From contig JAIXQM010000194.1 in NCBI GenBank assembly GCA_027485735.1, positions 62,001 through 126,000 on the forward strand: DNA of 64,000 bases. The letters run 5' to 3'. This document shows, one piece after another, positions 19,179-27,863 of the stretch (within the stretch, counting starts at the first letter, position 1; each line of letters begins with the position of its first letter). A program made the position numbers and the translations under genes. This stretch comes from Sphingomonadales bacterium. Its GTDB lineage: Bacteria; Pseudomonadota; Alphaproteobacteria; Sphingomonadales; Sphingomonadaceae. The notes under the pieces are model-generated. The model was not told the origin of the DNA. It made no database searches and saw only the letters and a list, made by a program, of their open reading frames with translations.

Positions 19179-19568
19179 ATGCTGTTCATCCCGATTTTAC
19201 TGGCGGCATTGGTTGCCACCCCGGCCAGCGCCGGATCCCTCGTCGGCGTCTGGAGCGTCGGGGAAAAGCGAGCTTGCGATCAAGGACCGGCGTGGGTGCT
19301 GTTCGCGGACGGTCAATATGCCGAAGTGACTTTGCCAAGCGGGCCCATCAGCGCGCTGGGCCTGTGGAAGGATGAAGCGACGGTGCTTGCCTACACCCAT
19401 GCTCACATGCCTTTTGCCGGACATGAACAGCCCGCCGCAATGAGCCGGATGGCGATCGAAGTGCGGGCTGCCGACAGGCTCGACATGCGCAACGCCCGCG
19501 GCCTTGTACGAACGTTTCACCGGTGTCCCGCGGCGTCACTCAAGGCACCAGCCAGTCCGGCACATTGA
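19179..19568 (+). CDS. Small secreted protein of unknown function
   Basis: Not recognised. A 129-aa protein with a clear signal peptide (MLFIPILLAALVATPASA, then GS). The mature part has LVGVWSVGEKRACDQ, reminiscent of small secreted domains that open with a G-x-W motif, and two cysteines that could form a disulphide. It lies between the P-type ATPase and the ZIP transporter in the same direction, which suggests a role in metal handling in the periplasm; that is inference only. Confidence 0.6.
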   Translation: MLFIPILLAALVATPASAGSLVGVWSVGEKRACDQGPAWVLFADGQYAEVTLPSGPISALGLWKDEATVLAYTHAHMPFAGHEQPAAMSRMAIEVRAADRLDMRNARGLVRTFHRCPAASLKAPASPAH

Positions 19569-19638
19569 GCGCAGCGCACTCTTAGTTGGCTTGCAGCGGC
19601 CGCGCTGCGCTCGATGATGCAACCTTGGAACATCCTGT

Positions 19639-20322
19639 ATGAACGTCTTCGCATTCACCTTGATTCCGGTCGCCGCCATGACCGTCGGGGCAGCCGCGAC
19701 GACGCTGCGCAGGCCGGGGCCCCAACTGACCAGCGCGATCCAACACTTTGCTGCCGGCGTTGTCTTTGCGGCCGCCGCCGGCGAAATACTGCCTGATCTC
19801 AAGCACGACGGTGCGCAGATTCCGGTGCTGATCGGCGGACTTGCTGGTATTGCCGTCATGCTGCTCGTCAAACATCTTGGCGCCAAAGCGAAGGGCAACA
19901 CAGGTTTTGTGGCGGTCATCGGGACCGACATTCTGATCGATGGCCTTGTGCTTGGTATCGGCTTTGCGGCAGGCGCTCGCCAAGGTTTGCTGCTGACCCT
20001 CGCGCTGACGCTCGAGGTGTTGTTCCTCGGGGTCACCGTTGCCATCAGTCTGGGGAGCGGCGGCCTTTCGCGGGGGCGCGTGATCGCGTCTACATTTGCT
20101 ATGGGCTTGTTATTGCCGCTGGGTGCGCTGGCGGGGGGACCGATCGCCAGCCTGCCACCGGCCATCGTGACGGGCTTCTTCGCCTTCGGCCTGATCGCGC
20201 TGCTCTATCTGGTCACCGAAGAACTCCTCGTTGAAGCGCATGAAACTGAAGAAACCCCACTGATCACCGCAATGTTCTTCCTCGGCTTCCTGGCATTGCT
20301 GCTGATCGAGGAGGCGTTATGA
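19639..20322 (+). CDS. ZIP-family metal transporter
   Basis: A 227-aa inner-membrane protein of the ZIP/ZupT family. TM helices are visible, including TM2 AIQHFAAGVVFAAAAGEILPD with the His and Glu of the metal site, and TM4 IGTDILIDGLVLGIGFAAG with Asp residues where many ZIPs have H-N-x-x-E. The replacement of the canonical His-Asn by acidic residues is also found in other bacterial ZIP subfamilies. Direction of transport (usually import) is not certain here. It is followed after only 12 bases by a Fur-family regulator gene. Confidence 0.82.
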   Translation: MNVFAFTLIPVAAMTVGAAATTLRRPGPQLTSAIQHFAAGVVFAAAAGEILPDLKHDGAQIPVLIGGLAGIAVMLLVKHLGAKAKGNTGFVAVIGTDILIDGLVLGIGFAAGARQGLLLTLALTLEVLFLGVTVAISLGSGGLSRGRVIASTFAMGLLLPLGALAGGPIASLPPAIVTGFFAFGLIALLYLVTEELLVEAHETEETPLITAMFFLGFLALLLIEEAL

Positions 20323-20334
20323 AGCTGGTAGTGT

Positions 20335-20790
20335 GTGTCGCCAGCTAACACACTGACCGACTGGCAGCGTCTTGAAGACCTGGCCACCGCCGCTTTCGGC
20401 AGGGTCGGAAAGTCCATGACTGAGCAGCGCCGCGCTGTTTTGCTTGCGATGTGGTCAACAAAATCGGTCATGACGCTCGAGACGATGTCGGCTAGCCTGG
20501 ACGTTCATCACACCGCTTCGCGGTCAAGCGTCGCACGCGCGCTCGTGGACTTCACCGATGTCGGTATTTTCCGGCGTGTCGAAACGCGGAGCGGGTACAT
20601 CCTTGCACCGACAAGGACAGCCATCCTGCTCGTTTGTCGAAGCTGCCCCTCTGTCGAGATCGTCGAAATGACTGCGTTGGACACCGAGTTTGCCAGCTTG
20701 GCATCATCCTATGAGTTCCGCATGAAACTTGCCGCAGTCGAGATAGTCGGGACCTGTGCGGACTGCATCAGACAGATAAGCATTGGCTGA
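20335..20790 (+). CDS. Fur/Zur-family metalloregulator
   Basis: Predicted DNA-binding metal sensor, 151 aa, divergent from typical Fur. The winged helix is seen in MTEQRRAVLLAMWSTKSVMTLETM and HHTASRSSVARALVDFTDVGIFRRVETRSGYIL. Two CxxC pairs (VCRSCPSVEIVE and GTCADC) match the structural zinc site of Fur proteins. The start is not certain: GTG at 20335 is used, and the ATG at 20416 would remove 27 residues. An inverted repeat AGTGTGT...ACACACT (20330-20354) spans the start region and may be self-regulatory. It closes the rightward metal operon, behind the ZIP gene. Confidence 0.75.
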   Translation: MSPANTLTDWQRLEDLATAAFGRVGKSMTEQRRAVLLAMWSTKSVMTLETMSASLDVHHTASRSSVARALVDFTDVGIFRRVETRSGYILAPTRTAILLVCRSCPSVEIVEMTALDTEFASLASSYEFRMKLAAVEIVGTCADCIRQISIG

Positions 20791-21043
20791 ACGATGCGGA
20801 ACGATAGGCAGGGCCCGCACCCCGCGCTCGAGCCGTTGGGGCGGTTCACGATGTTGGCCGAAGAATGGTAGATCGCCATAATGCCTCACGTTGCCAAAAT
20901 TACTGCCTGCCTCGAAGCGCACGCCGCCCGGACATACAAGCGCGCCCTCACGATGCACTTCTTCCCTCGCGACTGACTTGGTGCTGCTTGCCGCTTGAAC
21001 TCCCCCCACAAGCTCTGGCACCCTGCCCCGAAACAGGGAAAGC

Positions 21044-21319
21044 ATGATGAGCCGGGCTGACGAGAAGGCGATTGAACATCGTCACGACGAGCATGTTGCC
21101 AATGCACTGGGGATCGGCACCGCTACGCTTGCCAAGTATCCGTTCAGCGTGGCGAAAACGCCGGTCACGACGATGTGGCGCGAAACGGGCATGATCTATG
21201 GCTGGCGCATTCTTTGGGCAAAAGAGGCACCCCCTGGGATCGATGTGAATGGCACGGCGGGCTCGCTGTGGTCGGACATTCCTGCTGGGTTGGAAGAACC
21301 GGATGTGGATAATTCGTGA
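21044..21319 (+). CDS. Small protein of unknown function
   Basis: Not recognised. A 91-aa protein with no signal peptide or membrane helix. It has a His/Glu-rich start (EKAIEHRHDEHVANALGIG) and a Trp-containing middle (TTMWRETGMIYGWRILWAKE). Tandem ATGs at 21044 and 21047 follow an AGGGAAA ribosome-binding site, which supports a real gene. Confidence 0.5.
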   Translation: MMSRADEKAIEHRHDEHVANALGIGTATLAKYPFSVAKTPVTTMWRETGMIYGWRILWAKEAPPGIDVNGTAGSLWSDIPAGLEEPDVDNS

Positions 21320-21421
21320 GGCATGAGGTCGGCGACCCCTGTTCGATACCCGGTTCTCGATCGAGCGTGTGGCGGTTCAAACCGAGGTTATAACCTGCGC
21401 CGACGACGCCACAGTCCATCC

Positions 21422-22234
21422 CTAGGACGGTAGGACATCGCGAAAATCCGGAGGTATCGGCATCGGCGTGAAGGCGTCGACGCGGGCGCGCCCGGTATTG
21501 CCCCAGGGAATGCGCCCGGTCAGTGAGCCCAGCGGCGCCAGAGCAAGCCGAAACGCCTGACCGACAATCTCGCGCAGGTCGCCCGTCCGTACCGCAAGGC
21601 CAAGCATCAGCCGATGCACCTGCAAATGCGCCCCCAGCGCGGCTTGCGACAGGATATGCGCACGCTCCAGCGCGTACCATTGCCGGGAAACGTCGCCCGC
21701 CGTGCGCGCCGACGCAAACGCTAGCAGCTCGGCATCCAGGCATCCTCGCCAAGCCGTTCTTCGCATCAGATCGCGAATGCCCGCGCCGCCGTGCTGGGCA
21801 AGTTTGCGCCACCGACGCTGTCGGTGCGCGTAGAAGATCCGCGCAAAACTCCAGACGACCGGCGTCAACAGTCCGGCTTCGATCGCGACATCGTCGACAT
21901 AGGTGCAACCGTCCTCGCCATCAGGGGTGATCGTGATCCAATGGTCCCAGCGCCGGGCAAGGTCGCCACTCCCGTTGTCGCGCATCCGAAAACTGCCATC
22001 GAGGCTCCTCTGTTGCGAGATATCGATCGATTGCTGGCCCAGCGGCAGAATGCCTCCAAGCAGGACGCGAACACGACAGGCGCCTTCTTGCCAGATCGGC
22101 GGAAATGCGCGGGGTTCGATCGGCACAAAGCGCAGCAGCGGGGCGGCGACATGGTTCAAAAGCGCTGGCGTGCGCAACACGAGGAACGCCGCGTCGGCAG
22201 CGATCGGCAGCTTTGTTGACAGGCAAACGCGCAT
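21422..22234 (-). CDS. SRPBCC-like domain fused to a DUF3703 domain
   Basis: A 270-aa cytoplasmic protein. Residues ~1-145 read as an SRPBCC-type ligand-binding domain (WDHWITITPDGEDGCTYVDD and a closing helix LTPVVWSFARIFYAHRQRRW). Residues ~175-270 match DUF3703: ALERAHILSQAALGAHLQVH, then GNTGRARVDAFTPMPIPPDF. DUF3703 proteins are often found beside metal-efflux genes. The fusion of the two is unusual as far as I know. It faces a MerR gene across a MerR-type operator, so it is probably induced by a metal. The molecular role is not known. Confidence 0.72.
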   Translation of the reverse strand: MRVCLSTKLPIAADAAFLVLRTPALLNHVAAPLLRFVPIEPRAFPPIWQEGACRVRVLLGGILPLGQQSIDISQQRSLDGSFRMRDNGSGDLARRWDHWITITPDGEDGCTYVDDVAIEAGLLTPVVWSFARIFYAHRQRRWRKLAQHGGAGIRDLMRRTAWRGCLDAELLAFASARTAGDVSRQWYALERAHILSQAALGAHLQVHRLMLGLAVRTGDLREIVGQAFRLALAPLGSLTGRIPWGNTGRARVDAFTPMPIPPDFRDVLPS

Positions 22235-22272
22235 GATTCCCTCTTCGATGTTTGGGTCTCATTGCGCTATGC

Positions 22273-22296
22273 ACCCTGTAGCAACTACGGGGTCAA
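22273..22296 (-). promoter_or_regulatory. MerR-type operator between the MerR gene and the DUF3703 fusion gene
   Basis: Near-perfect dyad ACCCTGTAG-CAA-CTACGGGGT (22273-22293), one mismatch, of the kind bound by CadR, PbrR or MerR proteins. On the minus strand TTGACC (22291-22296) forms a good -35, followed about 19 bases later by a weak -10 (CATAGC). The MerR gene starts only 6 bases beyond the dyad, so the regulator may also repress itself. Confidence 0.75.
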
Positions 22297-22298
22297 GC

Positions 22299-22688
22299 AT
22301 GAAGATCGGCGAACTCGCCCGCGCCATGGCGACCAATGTCGAGACGGTCCGCTACTATGAGCGGATCGGCATGCTGGCGGCACCGGCGCGCACACATGCC
22401 AACTATCGCAGCTACGCGCCCGAGCAGATCGCGCGCCTGTCGTTCATCCGGCGAGCCCGTACACTCGGATTTACGCTCGACGACATCCGCGAATTGCTGG
22501 CTCTCGCGTCGGATGCCGACCAGTCGTGCGAAGCGATCGACGCAATGGCAGTGCGCCACCGGGATGCCATCAACCGCAAAATCGCCGACCTGACCGCGCT
22601 GCGCCAGCAACTCGACGACGTTATCGACGCCTGCAGCCAGGGCCGCGTCGGGCATTGCCGGATCGTCGAGGCACTGGGCCCGCGATGA
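22299..22688 (+). CDS. MerR-family heavy-metal-responsive regulator
   Basis: Metal-sensing regulator, 129 aa. The start at ATG 22299 begins the canonical helix-turn-helix MKIGELARAMATNVETVRYYE; a much longer in-frame extension upstream overlaps the divergent gene and is not coding. Cysteines at 77, 112 and 120 have the same spacing as in the MerR protein at 4028-4426 and in CadR/PbrR-type sensors. It is divergent from the SRPBCC-DUF3703 gene, its likely target. Confidence 0.9.
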   Translation: MKIGELARAMATNVETVRYYERIGMLAAPARTHANYRSYAPEQIARLSFIRRARTLGFTLDDIRELLALASDADQSCEAIDAMAVRHRDAINRKIADLTALRQQLDDVIDACSQGRVGHCRIVEALGPR

Positions 22689-22846
22689 GCGGCAAAGCGT
22701 CGACGTTCCTCAATCATGTCGCGTTCGGGCGACGCCAGAGCCGGGTATCGCCGCTTGGAACTTCAAGATTCGCCGCCGAACCGAGACCCGCTCGTCTTTG
22801 GAATCAGCGCCGCAGGTGTGCGGTATACGAGAGCGGTCGACCTGGA

Positions 22847-23173
22847 TCAGGCGCGGTGCGGGCCAAAGAAGATTACAGCCGCGCCGAGCAAGCAAATCGC
22901 AGCGCCGCCAACATCCCAGCGATCCGGTCGAACGCCCTCGGCAATCCATAGCCAGAGGACTGCGAACGCGATGTAGATGCCCCCATAAGCGGCGTAAGCG
23001 CGACCTGCGTCAGACGTGTCGACGCGCGTCAAAAGATAGGCGAATACGATCAGCGAAAGGCAACCAGGTATGAGCCAAAGCGGCGATCTGCCGAGCCGAA
23101 GCCACGCCCAGAAAGCGAAACAGCCGGCGATTTCAGCGATTGCGGCACCGGCATAGAAGAGGAGTGACTGCAT
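22847..23173 (-). CDS. YnfA-family (UPF0060) membrane protein
   Basis: A 108-aa inner-membrane protein with four hydrophobic helices. The sequence reads as a typical YnfA/UPF0060 member: [20 protein letters not shown] near the start, [20 protein letters not shown] in the middle and [20 protein letters not shown] at the end. The family is related to small multidrug resistance transporters; the substrate is uncertain. It stands alone next to the metal genes. Confidence 0.88.
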   Translation of the reverse strand: MQSLLFYAGAAIAEIAGCFAFWAWLRLGRSPLWLIPGCLSLIVFAYLLTRVDTSDAGRAYAAYGGIYIAFAVLWLWIAEGVRPDRWDVGGAAICLLGAAVIFFGPHRA

Positions 23174-23363
23174 GTCCGCCTAGTAGCAGCACATGCGCGC
23201 GATGTCCGCAGGACAGCCCTGAGGTCGCAGAAGCTGACGCCATTGATTAAGTGACTGTAGCGCCCTTGGGCTTCCGCCCTTTCAGCTCATCACCGACGCA
23301 CAGGCGGTCTCCGCCACGTGTCCACCCTGCCCTCAAGATCGCTGACGACAGATGGCAGGTTAA

Positions 23364-23561
23364 TCAGTTCGCCGTTGTCCCCTCCGGCACTACCGGCCCC
23401 AATTTCGAGATCCGCGTCAGTATCTGACACCAGACCCAATAGCCCTCTCGGTCGTCAGCCTCGAGCATCGCATCGAGCCGCTTTCCAGCGACCTCGAGCG
23501 CGTCATTCCCGTGCTGCTTGCGCAGCTGGTTGGCACACGCCCAAAGCTCCCAATCGGTCAT
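23364..23561 (-). CDS. Small protein, DUF6961-like
   Basis: A 65-aa cytoplasmic protein beginning MTDWELWACANQLRKQHGND. That opening fits what I recall of the short DUF6961 proteins of sphingomonads, but I cannot check this. No catalytic motif is visible. It lies 95 bases downstream of the broken umuC and runs the same way, so it may have been the last gene of the umuDC operon before the transposon split it. Confidence 0.6.
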   Translation of the reverse strand: MTDWELWACANQLRKQHGNDALEVAGKRLDAMLEADDREGYWVWCQILTRISKLGPVVPEGTTAN

Positions 23562-23656
23562 CGCAACACCCTGGCGCGATCAGCCCCTCCGCCGCTCGCG
23601 CCCAAAGCATAGATTAAGAGAAGCTTTCGTTCGACAGCATTTTGCGACCGGTCGCA

Positions 23657-24686
23657 TCACGCCCGGACGCGCGGCACGTCCTCGATCCGCGTCGTCCAGG
23701 CCGGCGACTTCATGTCGGCGCGCATCTTCCAGTCGCGCTTGAACCCCTGGGTCGCTGACACGGCCGCAAAACGCCCAAATCTGCTGTTGACGCTGTCGAG
23801 CGCCCCCATGAGCCGATCGCGCTTTTCCGTGTCGCCCTCGAACAGGGTCCGCGGTCGCAGTTCGGCAGCGACAAGGTCGTCGAGCATGATTCCGGCCTTG
23901 GTGATCGCATAGCCCTCGCGCCAACCATGCTCGACGCCGCGCCTCGCGGCCGCGATCAGCTCAAAACTGTCATTGGTCATCGGATGCAGATTTATCATCC
24001 GCGACGCCGAATACTGCGGCCGGTCAGGCTTGAACCGGTTGGTGTGGAAGAACACCGCCAACCGGGCGGCAACGAGGCCGTGGCTGCGCAGCTTCTCGCC
24101 GGCGCGCATCGCATATTGGGTGACGGCGCCCATCAACGTCTCGATATCGCTGACCGGCGTGCCGAACGAGCGGGTGACCGCCATGCCCTTGCGCTGCGGC
24201 TCGATGGTCTCGACAACGCCCGATGGAACACCGCGCAGCTCGGCGACGAGCCGCTCAAGCACCACTGTGCCCATGGCGCGCGCCTGCTTCATCGGCATGT
24301 CGCGCAGCTGGCCGGCGGTATGGATGTCGAGTGCCGCGAGCTTGGCTGCGGCGGCGCCACCAACACCCCAGACATCGCCGACAGCAAAGCGATCAAGAAC
24401 CCAGGTCCGCACGGCTTCGTCGCGCAGGTCGGCGACGCTGTCGAACAGCGGGTTCTTCTTGGCGGCAGCATTGCCCAGCTTGGCGAGGGTCTTGGTCGGG
24501 CCCAGGCCAACGCAGGTCGGAATTGTCGTCCAGCGCAGCACCTGGTCACGCATGGCGCGGACGTGTGCGACGAGGTCGCGATCTTCAAAGCCGGCCAGAT
24601 CAACAAAGGTTTCGTCAATCGAGTAGATTTCGAAGTCGCGGGCAAAATCCTCGATCGAGGCGACGACCCGGCGCTGCATGTCGGCG
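23657..24686 (-). pseudogene. umuC: umuC, 3' part (polymerase V catalytic subunit, split by a transposon)
   Basis: C-terminal 342 codons of a Y-family DNA polymerase. It starts in the middle of the palm (ADMQRRVVASIEDFARDF), holds the catalytic SIDE motif (EIYSIDETFVDLAGF), the helix-hairpin-helix (GDVWGVGGAAAAKL) and the little-finger domain. The missing N-terminus (first 79 codons, with the first catalytic Asp) lies at 33780-34018, beyond the 9.1 kb element. Joining 33780 to 24686 restores a Tyr codon and one reading frame of 422 codons, the length of E. coli UmuC. As it stands it lacks a normal start and part of the active site, so it cannot be active. Confidence 0.93.
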
Positions 24687-24691
24687 TTTAT

Positions 24692-24699
24692 GTGGAATG
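24692..24699 (+). repeat. Left subterminal inverted repeat of the Tn554-like element
   Basis: GTGGAATG, 5 bases inside the left border; its inverted copy CATTCCAC lies at 33763-33770. It may be a recombinase arm or core site. The match is only 8 bases, so it could be chance. Confidence 0.5.
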
Positions 24700-24753
24700 G
24701 AAGTCAAGCTGAAGTTGGGCACTCGTTCGGAGCGAATTTGCAAGTTGCTCATG

Positions 24754-24799
24754 CAATCTGCTGTCAGGGTGGGGCGAGCCCCACCCTGACAGCAGATTG
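24754..24799. repeat. 46-base perfect inverted repeat (22-base arms, 2-base loop)
   Basis: The left arm begins CAATCTGCTGTCAGGG at 24754 and the right arm ends with its exact complement at 24799; only the two central bases (GA) are unpaired. It lies between the receptor stop (24973) and the left border of the element. No run of T follows on either strand, so it is not a standard terminator, but such a strong hairpin could still stop transcription in either direction, or protect mRNA ends. A fold-back scar or a recombinase site is also possible. Confidence 0.7.
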
Positions 24800-24972
24800 T
24801 GATCCTGGCTTAACCGGCCCGGCCTCAACTCTTTGGCAAACGAGTCCGAAGTGACGGGGTGGTTTGCCGATCTCCAGTCGAACAGGACGTTTTCCTTGCG
24901 GCGCCGACGTTGACAAGATGGGCCCCAGCACGAAGTTTAAGTGGCAGGCTCCTAGCCAGTCACAGAGCCTCG

Positions 24973-27324
24973 CTAAATGCGGAACCCCACCGTCGCGCCG
25001 ATGATGCGGGGGTCGCTCGGTGTTCCAAGGATCAGCCCCGAATTGCCGGCCTGTGTCGTCAGGTTTTGAATGTAATTGCTGTTGAACAGGTTGCGGGCGA
25101 AGACGGTGACGGTCCAGCCCTTTGCGGCGCGAAAGCCGATCGAGGCATTGGTCACATTGTAGCCGTCGATCAGCGTGAACTTCGACAGTGTCGGGTCGCC
25201 GAAATAGCTGCTGCGCCAGCTTGTGTCGGTATGCACTAATAGCTCACCAGTGCTTCCGACCGGAAGCGCATAGTCGCCGCCCAGCGTCGCCGACCAGCGC
25301 GGCAACCCCGACAGCCGCCCGTTGGTCAGATCGCAGGCGGTTGTGGCCGTGCCCTGCAGTTCGAGCGGGCACGGCCCCTTGGGATATTCTGCATATTTGC
25401 CATTGGCATAGGCCACCGAGGCGCGCAGCTGGAGCCCTACGATGGGCGCGGCGAGCGCATCCGCTTCGAAGCCCTTAACCGTTACCTTGGGGATGTTCGA
25501 AAGATAGCCGCGCAGCGCTACGGTCTGCGTTGAATCAACCAAGGTCGCCTGGAAATCGCGAACCTCAGTATAATAGCCAGTCAGATTGACCCGCAGACGC
25601 CGGTCGAAGAGATCCGTTTTCAGCCCGCCTTCATACGTCGTATTCCGCTCTGACCGGACAACTGCTGTCGACAGAACGGGTTGGTTCTGGGCGTTTAGCG
25701 GCAGCCCCGACATATTGATGCCGCCCGATTTGAAGCCGCGGGCATAGCTAGCATAGGCGAAAATGCCATCGTTGACCTGGTATGAGATGTTGCCGCGCCC
25801 CGAAAGATCGCCCGAAGCATCGCGCGCGCCATAGGTCTGCGGGCGCAGGATCGACAATTTGGCATTGACCAGGGCTGGAACGGTTGTCTGCAGGCCACCG
25901 GATACGGTTGTTGCGTAGTCGCCAACCTTATGCTCGATGGTGTAGCGAAGGCCGCCGGTCAGCGTCAGCCGGTCGGTCGCCTTCAAGTTCACTTCGCCGA
26001 ACGCCGCATAGCTGTCGGCGGAAAAGCGGGTGCGGCCATCCTGGCCATAGCCGTCAAGAAGGTTGGAAGGCACCGCAACCGGCGGTGTGCCTGTCGTCGG
26101 GCCGATCAGCCAATAGGCAGCGGTCGGCCCATAGATTGAAATCGGCCGGCCGGTGATGACCTGGCGGAAATAGTAGAGCCCCCAGACATAGCCGAGCGGC
26201 CCGTCGCCGTTCGACGCCATGCGGAATTCCTGGCTGATCTGGTCCTGACGCGAGGGTATTCCTTGCACCAACTGGATCTTCAGCCCGGTGTAATCGCGAT
26301 CGTTGGCGGCGTTCCAGTTCCAGAAGCGCCACGCGGTGACCGCGGTGACGGTCGCATAGCCAAGGTCCAAATCGGTGACGAGCGACACACCGCCTTCGTT
26401 GGTGTCGACTGCGAGTTTGGCATCAATGTCGGTCAGTCGGTCATAGGCGTTGAGGCTCGGCGGCGAATAGCCAAGGCCGGCGGCCAATGCTGGGAACTGC
26501 CGCGCCGCAGGGCGCAGTGAGGTGCCGACGCGCAGATAGACTTGGGTGCAGCACTCGTTTTTGAAATTGCTCCAGTCGCCCTTCAGCCGGAAGGTCAGCG
26601 CGTCACTGGCTTTCCACAGCAATTGGCCGCGCACCGACTCGTTGTTCAGGGTGTTCTGATCGGTGCCGTTGGTGACATTACGAAGGACACCGTCGCGGCG
26701 GGTGGCGAGGCCCGAAACGCGGAAGGCGAGCTTGTCAGCGACGAGTGGCCCTGAGATCGCTGCGCGCGCCTGGAAGAAGTTGTATCCGCCATAGGATGCC
26801 TCCCCCTGCGCTTGCCAATCGAAAGTCGGCGCGCGAGTGATGATGTGGATGGCGCCGGCGGTCGTGTTCTTGCCGAACAACGTGCCCTGCGGGCCTCGCA
26901 ACACCTCGATGCGCTCGATATCGACGAAATCGAACGCGGCTGTTGCCGGGCGCGCGTGGTAGACCTGATCAACATAGAAGCCGACGCCGGGTTCGAGGCC
27001 GTCATTGGCCTGGCTGACGGCGACGACGCTGCTGCCGAGCCCGCGGATGGTGAAGGCGGTGTTGCGCGGATTGGCTGAGCTATAATTGAGCGACGGGACG
27101 AGGAGGCTAAGCTGGGCGGTGTTGACCGTATAGCTGCGCTCAATCAGGTCGCCATCGACGACCGATATGGCAGCCGGCACTGCTTGGACATCTTCGACTC
27201 GGCGACGCGCCATGACCAGGATTTCGGGTACACGCTGGGCAGCGTCGCCCATTTCCTCGGCACCCATCGCGCTTCGCGGCAGCGCCGACGCGATCACCAG
27301 CGCCGCTCCGAGTGCAATTTTCAC
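24973..27324 (-). CDS. TonB-dependent receptor
   Basis: Outer-membrane, energy-coupled uptake channel, 783 aa. The GTG at 27324 is chosen: a CGGAG ribosome-binding site lies 6-7 bases upstream and a signal peptide follows (KIALGAALVIASALPRSAMG). The plug domain has VLRGPQGTLFGKNTTAGAIH and SLNYSSANPRNTAFTIRGLG; the beta-barrel ends in a terminal aromatic-type strand (IIGATVGFRI). A possible TonB box is PEILVMARRR. The substrate is unknown. An operator-like dyad for the adjacent ModE-like regulator sits directly upstream. It is transposon cargo; a fragment of a close relative lies at 7247-7486. Confidence 0.92.
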   Translation of the reverse strand: MKIALGAALVIASALPRSAMGAEEMGDAAQRVPEILVMARRRVEDVQAVPAAISVVDGDLIERSYTVNTAQLSLLVPSLNYSSANPRNTAFTIRGLGSSVVAVSQANDGLEPGVGFYVDQVYHARPATAAFDFVDIERIEVLRGPQGTLFGKNTTAGAIHIITRAPTFDWQAQGEASYGGYNFFQARAAISGPLVADKLAFRVSGLATRRDGVLRNVTNGTDQNTLNNESVRGQLLWKASDALTFRLKGDWSNFKNECCTQVYLRVGTSLRPAARQFPALAAGLGYSPPSLNAYDRLTDIDAKLAVDTNEGGVSLVTDLDLGYATVTAVTAWRFWNWNAANDRDYTGLKIQLVQGIPSRQDQISQEFRMASNGDGPLGYVWGLYYFRQVITGRPISIYGPTAAYWLIGPTTGTPPVAVPSNLLDGYGQDGRTRFSADSYAAFGEVNLKATDRLTLTGGLRYTIEHKVGDYATTVSGGLQTTVPALVNAKLSILRPQTYGARDASGDLSGRGNISYQVNDGIFAYASYARGFKSGGINMSGLPLNAQNQPVLSTAVVRSERNTTYEGGLKTDLFDRRLRVNLTGYYTEVRDFQATLVDSTQTVALRGYLSNIPKVTVKGFEADALAAPIVGLQLRASVAYANGKYAEYPKGPCPLELQGTATTACDLTNGRLSGLPRWSATLGGDYALPVGSTGELLVHTDTSWRSSYFGDPTLSKFTLIDGYNVTNASIGFRAAKGWTVTVFARNLFNSNYIQNLTTQAGNSGLILGTPSDPRIIGATVGFRI

Positions 27325-27338
27325 ATCAGGCTCCGAGT

Positions 27339-27362
27339 CGCTGTATTTTGACGAATACAACG
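27339..27362. promoter_or_regulatory. ModE-like operator candidate upstream of the receptor gene
   Basis: Dyad CGCTGTATT-TTGACG-AATACAACG (27339-27347 and 27354-27362): 8 of 9 positions pair, with a 6-base spacer. The known ModE box has arms of the form CGxTATATA separated by 6 bases, so size and spacing agree although the sequence is different. It ends 15 bases before the receptor start and lies 40 bases upstream of the divergent ModE-like gene. Confidence 0.55.
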
Positions 27363-27401
27363 CGATTGACAGGAGAGCTACCCCCCGCCCCAGATGCGAG
27401 C

Positions 27402-27785
27402 ATGACACCGAAGCCGCCCTGGCGCACGCACAACGAAACCATGCTGTGGTTCCGGATATTGTTGCCCACTGGCGCGCTCGGACCGGGCAAGATCGCGCTG
27501 TTGCGCGCTATCGCGGCAAAGGGATCAGTGTCGGCCGCGGCCAAGACGTTGCGCATGAGCCATGCCCGTAGCGTCAAGCTCGTCGCCGAAATCAATGCCT
27601 TGGCCCCTGCCCCCATCATCGATACGCGTGCTGGCGGTCTGTCGGGAGGAGGCGCATCGCTCACGCCGCTGGGTCTTGCTGTGCTGGACGCCTACGCGGG
27701 TATCGAAAGCAGTGTCACCAGTGCAGCTGCTCAACCGATTGAAATCCTGTCTAAACTGCTCGGCTCGCCGATCGATGGAGATTGA
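27402..27785 (+). CDS. ModE-like winged-helix regulator (DNA-binding domain only)
   Basis: A 127-aa protein whose residues ~20-110 match the N-terminal winged helix of ModE: LGPGKIALLRAIAAKGSVSAAAKTLRMSHARSVKLVAEINAL, then the Gly-rich GGLSGGGASLTPLG wing and a dimerisation helix. The molybdate-binding domains of full ModE are missing, so it may not sense molybdate. The ATG at 27402 is used; 27441 is an alternative that removes 13 residues. It lies between two receptor genes in the transposon and most likely controls one or both. Confidence 0.8.
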   Translation: MTPKPPWRTHNETMLWFRILLPTGALGPGKIALLRAIAAKGSVSAAAKTLRMSHARSVKLVAEINALAPAPIIDTRAGGLSGGGASLTPLGLAVLDAYAGIESSVTSAAAQPIEILSKLLGSPIDGD

Positions 27786-27863
27786 GATCCTGCTAATTAG
27801 AGTCCCGGGCGATCGACTGCTTTCAAGACATTATGCTAGACTGTGAGCTCTATGAGTACAGGA

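Noticed and set aside
20704-21045. Minus-strand open frame between the Fur-type gene and the small protein gene
   Set aside because: It overlaps the end of the Fur-family gene and shows no motif or start signal.
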